Made by a program: the position numbers and the translations under genes
Notes under the pieces: model-generated
The model's input: only the letters and a program-made list of their open reading frames with translations
Told to the model about the DNA's origin: nothing
The model's database searches: none
NCBI GenBank assembly: GCA_945946715.1
Contig: CAMEWU010000113.1
Span: 1 to 7,467 of the forward strand
Source of the DNA: an uncultured Clostridium sp.
GTDB lineage: Bacteria; Bacillota; Clostridia; Lachnospirales; Lachnospiraceae
Length of the DNA: 7,467 nt
Direction: 5' to 3'
In this document: positions 6,025-7,467 of the stretch, piece after piece
Layout: every line of letters begins with the position of its first letter
Position numbering within the stretch: position 1 is the first letter of the stretch

Positions 6025-7311
6025 ATGAGTTACACTGTAGAAAAATTGGAAAAAAACATGGCTAAGATTACAATAGAGGTAGCTGCAGAAGAATTCGAAA
6101 AAGCTATGGTTGGTGCATATAATAAACAGAAGAATAAGATTGCTGTACCTGGCTTTCGTAAGGGCAAAGTGCCAATGGCATTCTTAGAGAAGGCATATGG
6201 TCCTGAAATGTTCTATGAAGATGCTGCAAATACCTGTATACAGGAAGCATATCCACGTGAAATGGCAGAATGCGATTTGGAAATTGTTTCAAGACCAACT
6301 GTTGATGTTGTTCAAATGGAAAAAGGTAAACCATTTATTTTTACTGCTGAGGTTGCATTGAAGCCAGAAGTTACTTTAGGTGATTATAAGGGAATTGAAG
6401 TAGAGAAGATAACGGTAGAAGTAACAGATGAGGATATGGAAGCAGAATTAAAGCGGGTGCAGATGCAGAATTCCAGAAGTGTAACAGTGGAAGATCGTGC
6501 AGCTCAGATGGAGGATGAAGTTACCATTGACTTCGAAGGCTTTGTAGATGGAGTCGCTTTTGAAGGTGGAAAGGGTAGTGATTATCCGTTGAAGTTAGGT
6601 TCTCATTCCTTTATTGATACATTTGAGGATCAGTTAGTCGGAAAGAATATTGGTGAAGAAGTGGAAGTGAATGTTACTTTCCCTGAAGATTATCAGGCAG
6701 CGGACTTAGCAGGTAAGCCGGCATTGTTCAAGGTTACCATTAAGGGAATCAAAGCAACAGAACTTCCGGAATTAAATGATGAATTTGCAAGTGAAGCTTC
6801 TGAATTTGAGACCATGGAAGAGTACAAGGAAGATATTAAAAAGACACTGTTTGCAAAGAAAGAATCAGCAGCAAAGAGAGAAAAAGAATCCAAGGTAATA
6901 GAGAAAATCGTAGAAGGTGCAACTATGGATATTCCGGATGCCATGGTAGAGATGACACAGGAACAAATGGTAGATGAATTTGCACAGAGATTAAGTTATC
7001 AAGGTTTACAGTTAGAACAGTATTTACAGTTTACCGGTATGGATATGAATGGATTTAAGGAACAGTGCAAGCCGGAAGCATTGAAGAGAATTCAGTCACG
7101 TCTTGTGTTAGAAGCTATTGCAAATGCAGAAGCAATTGAAGTAACAGAAGAAGAAATGGATAAAGAATTAGAGAATATGGCTTCTATGTATCAAATGGAT
7201 CTTGCAAAGCTGAAGGAAGTCGTTGGTGAGCATGAATCCGATTCTATTAAGAAAGACATTGCAGTTCAAAAGGCAGTCGATCTTGTAGTAGATGCAGCAA
7301 AGGAAGTTTAA
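6025..7311 (+). CDS. tig: Trigger factor, ribosome-associated chaperone and peptidyl-prolyl isomerase
   Basis: Trigger factor (428 residues, normal length) sits at the ribosome exit tunnel and is the first chaperone to meet nascent chains; it also has prolyl isomerase activity. The N-terminal ribosome-binding domain (about 1-115) carries the signature GFRKGKVP at residues 43-50, the loop that contacts ribosomal protein L23. An FKBP-type PPIase domain spans about 150-245, with VTIDFEGFVDGVAFEGG and the later stretch LGSHSFIDTFEDQLVG. The helical, charged C-terminal substrate-cradle domain follows (about 246-428). The ATG at 6025 is chosen because AAGGAGG at 6007-6013 precedes it and MSYTVEKLEKN is a typical start. 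An ATG at 5959 in frame would add 22 residues unlike the family and lies right at the predicted transcription start. clpP follows after 30 bases with no terminator, indicating co-transcription. Confidence 0.97.
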   Translation: MSYTVEKLEKNMAKITIEVAAEEFEKAMVGAYNKQKNKIAVPGFRKGKVPMAFLEKAYGPEMFYEDAANTCIQEAYPREMAECDLEIVSRPTVDVVQMEKGKPFIFTAEVALKPEVTLGDYKGIEVEKITVEVTDEDMEAELKRVQMQNSRSVTVEDRAAQMEDEVTIDFEGFVDGVAFEGGKGSDYPLKLGSHSFIDTFEDQLVGKNIGEEVEVNVTFPEDYQAADLAGKPALFKVTIKGIKATELPELNDEFASEASEFETMEEYKEDIKKTLFAKKESAAKREKESKVIEKIVEGATMDIPDAMVEMTQEQMVDEFAQRLSYQGLQLEQYLQFTGMDMNGFKEQCKPEALKRIQSRLVLEAIANAEAIEVTEEEMDKELENMASMYQMDLAKLKEVVGEHESDSIKKDIAVQKAVDLVVDAAKEV

Positions 7312-7341
7312 TCAGATTGTAAGTAAAAGGAGGCAGTTTAC

Positions 7342-7467
7342 ATGAGTTTGGTACCTTACGTCATTGAACAGACAAGCAGGGGAGAACGGTCCTATGATAT
7401 TTATTCCCGTTTATTAAAGGATAGGAGGATGTTCCTGGGAGAAGAAGGAAATGATACAACTGCCAGT
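7342..7467 (+). CDS. clpP: ATP-dependent Clp protease proteolytic subunit, N-terminal part (cut by window edge)
   Basis: Only the first 42 codons are present. The product is the serine protease subunit that forms the barrel-shaped chamber of ClpXP and ClpCP, which degrade misfolded and regulatory proteins. The sequence opens MSLVPYVIEQTSRGERSYDI and continues YSRLLKDRRMFLGEE then NDTTAS, which matches the ClpP N-terminus; the catalytic Ser, His and Asp lie beyond the window. The start has a strong GGAGG (7329-7333) 8 bases upstream. Its position after tig agrees with the usual tig-clpP-clpX order. Residue 36 is Gly (GEEG), where related proteins generally have Val (GEEV) as I recall them. Confidence 0.95.
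   Translation, partial: MSLVPYVIEQTSRGERSYDIYSRLLKDRRMFLGEEGNDTTAS

Noticed and set aside
1..7467. CRISPR array, tRNA, rRNA, insertion sequence, phage or toxin-antitoxin genes
   Set aside because: Looked for on both strands; no regularly spaced repeats, cloverleaf sequences, transposase-like proteins or terminal inverted repeats were seen.

Overview
The window looks like chromosomal DNA from an anaerobic, spore-forming, low-to-moderate-GC Firmicute of the class Clostridia, most likely family Lachnospiraceae. Four things point there: an alpha/beta-type small acid-soluble spore protein (SASP), a tig-clpP gene pair in the usual Firmicutes order, strong GGAGG ribosome binding sites, and a very large cell-wall-anchored protein ending in an SPKTGD-type sorting signal. 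The family assignment rests on remembered protein resemblance, not on a search. All genes lie on the + strand.

Layout. Positions 1-193 are an AT-rich intergenic region with a candidate extended -10 promoter and a 10-bp direct repeat (AAGATATGGT, copies 31 bp apart). Positions 194-5494 encode a 1766-residue modular surface protein. It has two N-terminal hydrophobic segments, three InlB-type B-repeats, a YDG/MBG-like region, four Ig-like units sharing a TAP / T(D/E)xxSG / DxAGN signature, an FN3-like domain, a carboxypeptidase-regulatory-like domain, a pre-anchor domain, a Thr/Ser/Asn/Gly linker, and a sortase signal with membrane anchor. Positions 5495-5631 hold no gene; they carry a nested inverted repeat and a weak SigG-like -10. 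Positions 5632-5817 encode the SASP, followed by a clear intrinsic terminator at 5853-5883. A good SigA promoter at 5919-5948 drives trigger factor (tig, 6025-7311). The start of clpP follows after 30 bases (7342 to the window edge, partial).

How the genes relate. tig and clpP look like one protein quality-control operon: a ribosome-bound folding chaperone followed by the Clp protease subunit. The SASP is a separate forespore-type gene that protects spore DNA. The giant surface protein is unrelated to both and is the accessory element here, probably an adhesin or surface-display protein. No sortase, transposase, integrase, phage gene, CRISPR array, tRNA or rRNA is visible.

I found no convincing new multi-gene system. 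The points most worth a second look are the architecture and double-hydrophobic N-terminus of the surface protein, its poorly classified pre-anchor domain, the spaced direct repeat over its promoter, and the nested dyad just upstream of the SASP gene.
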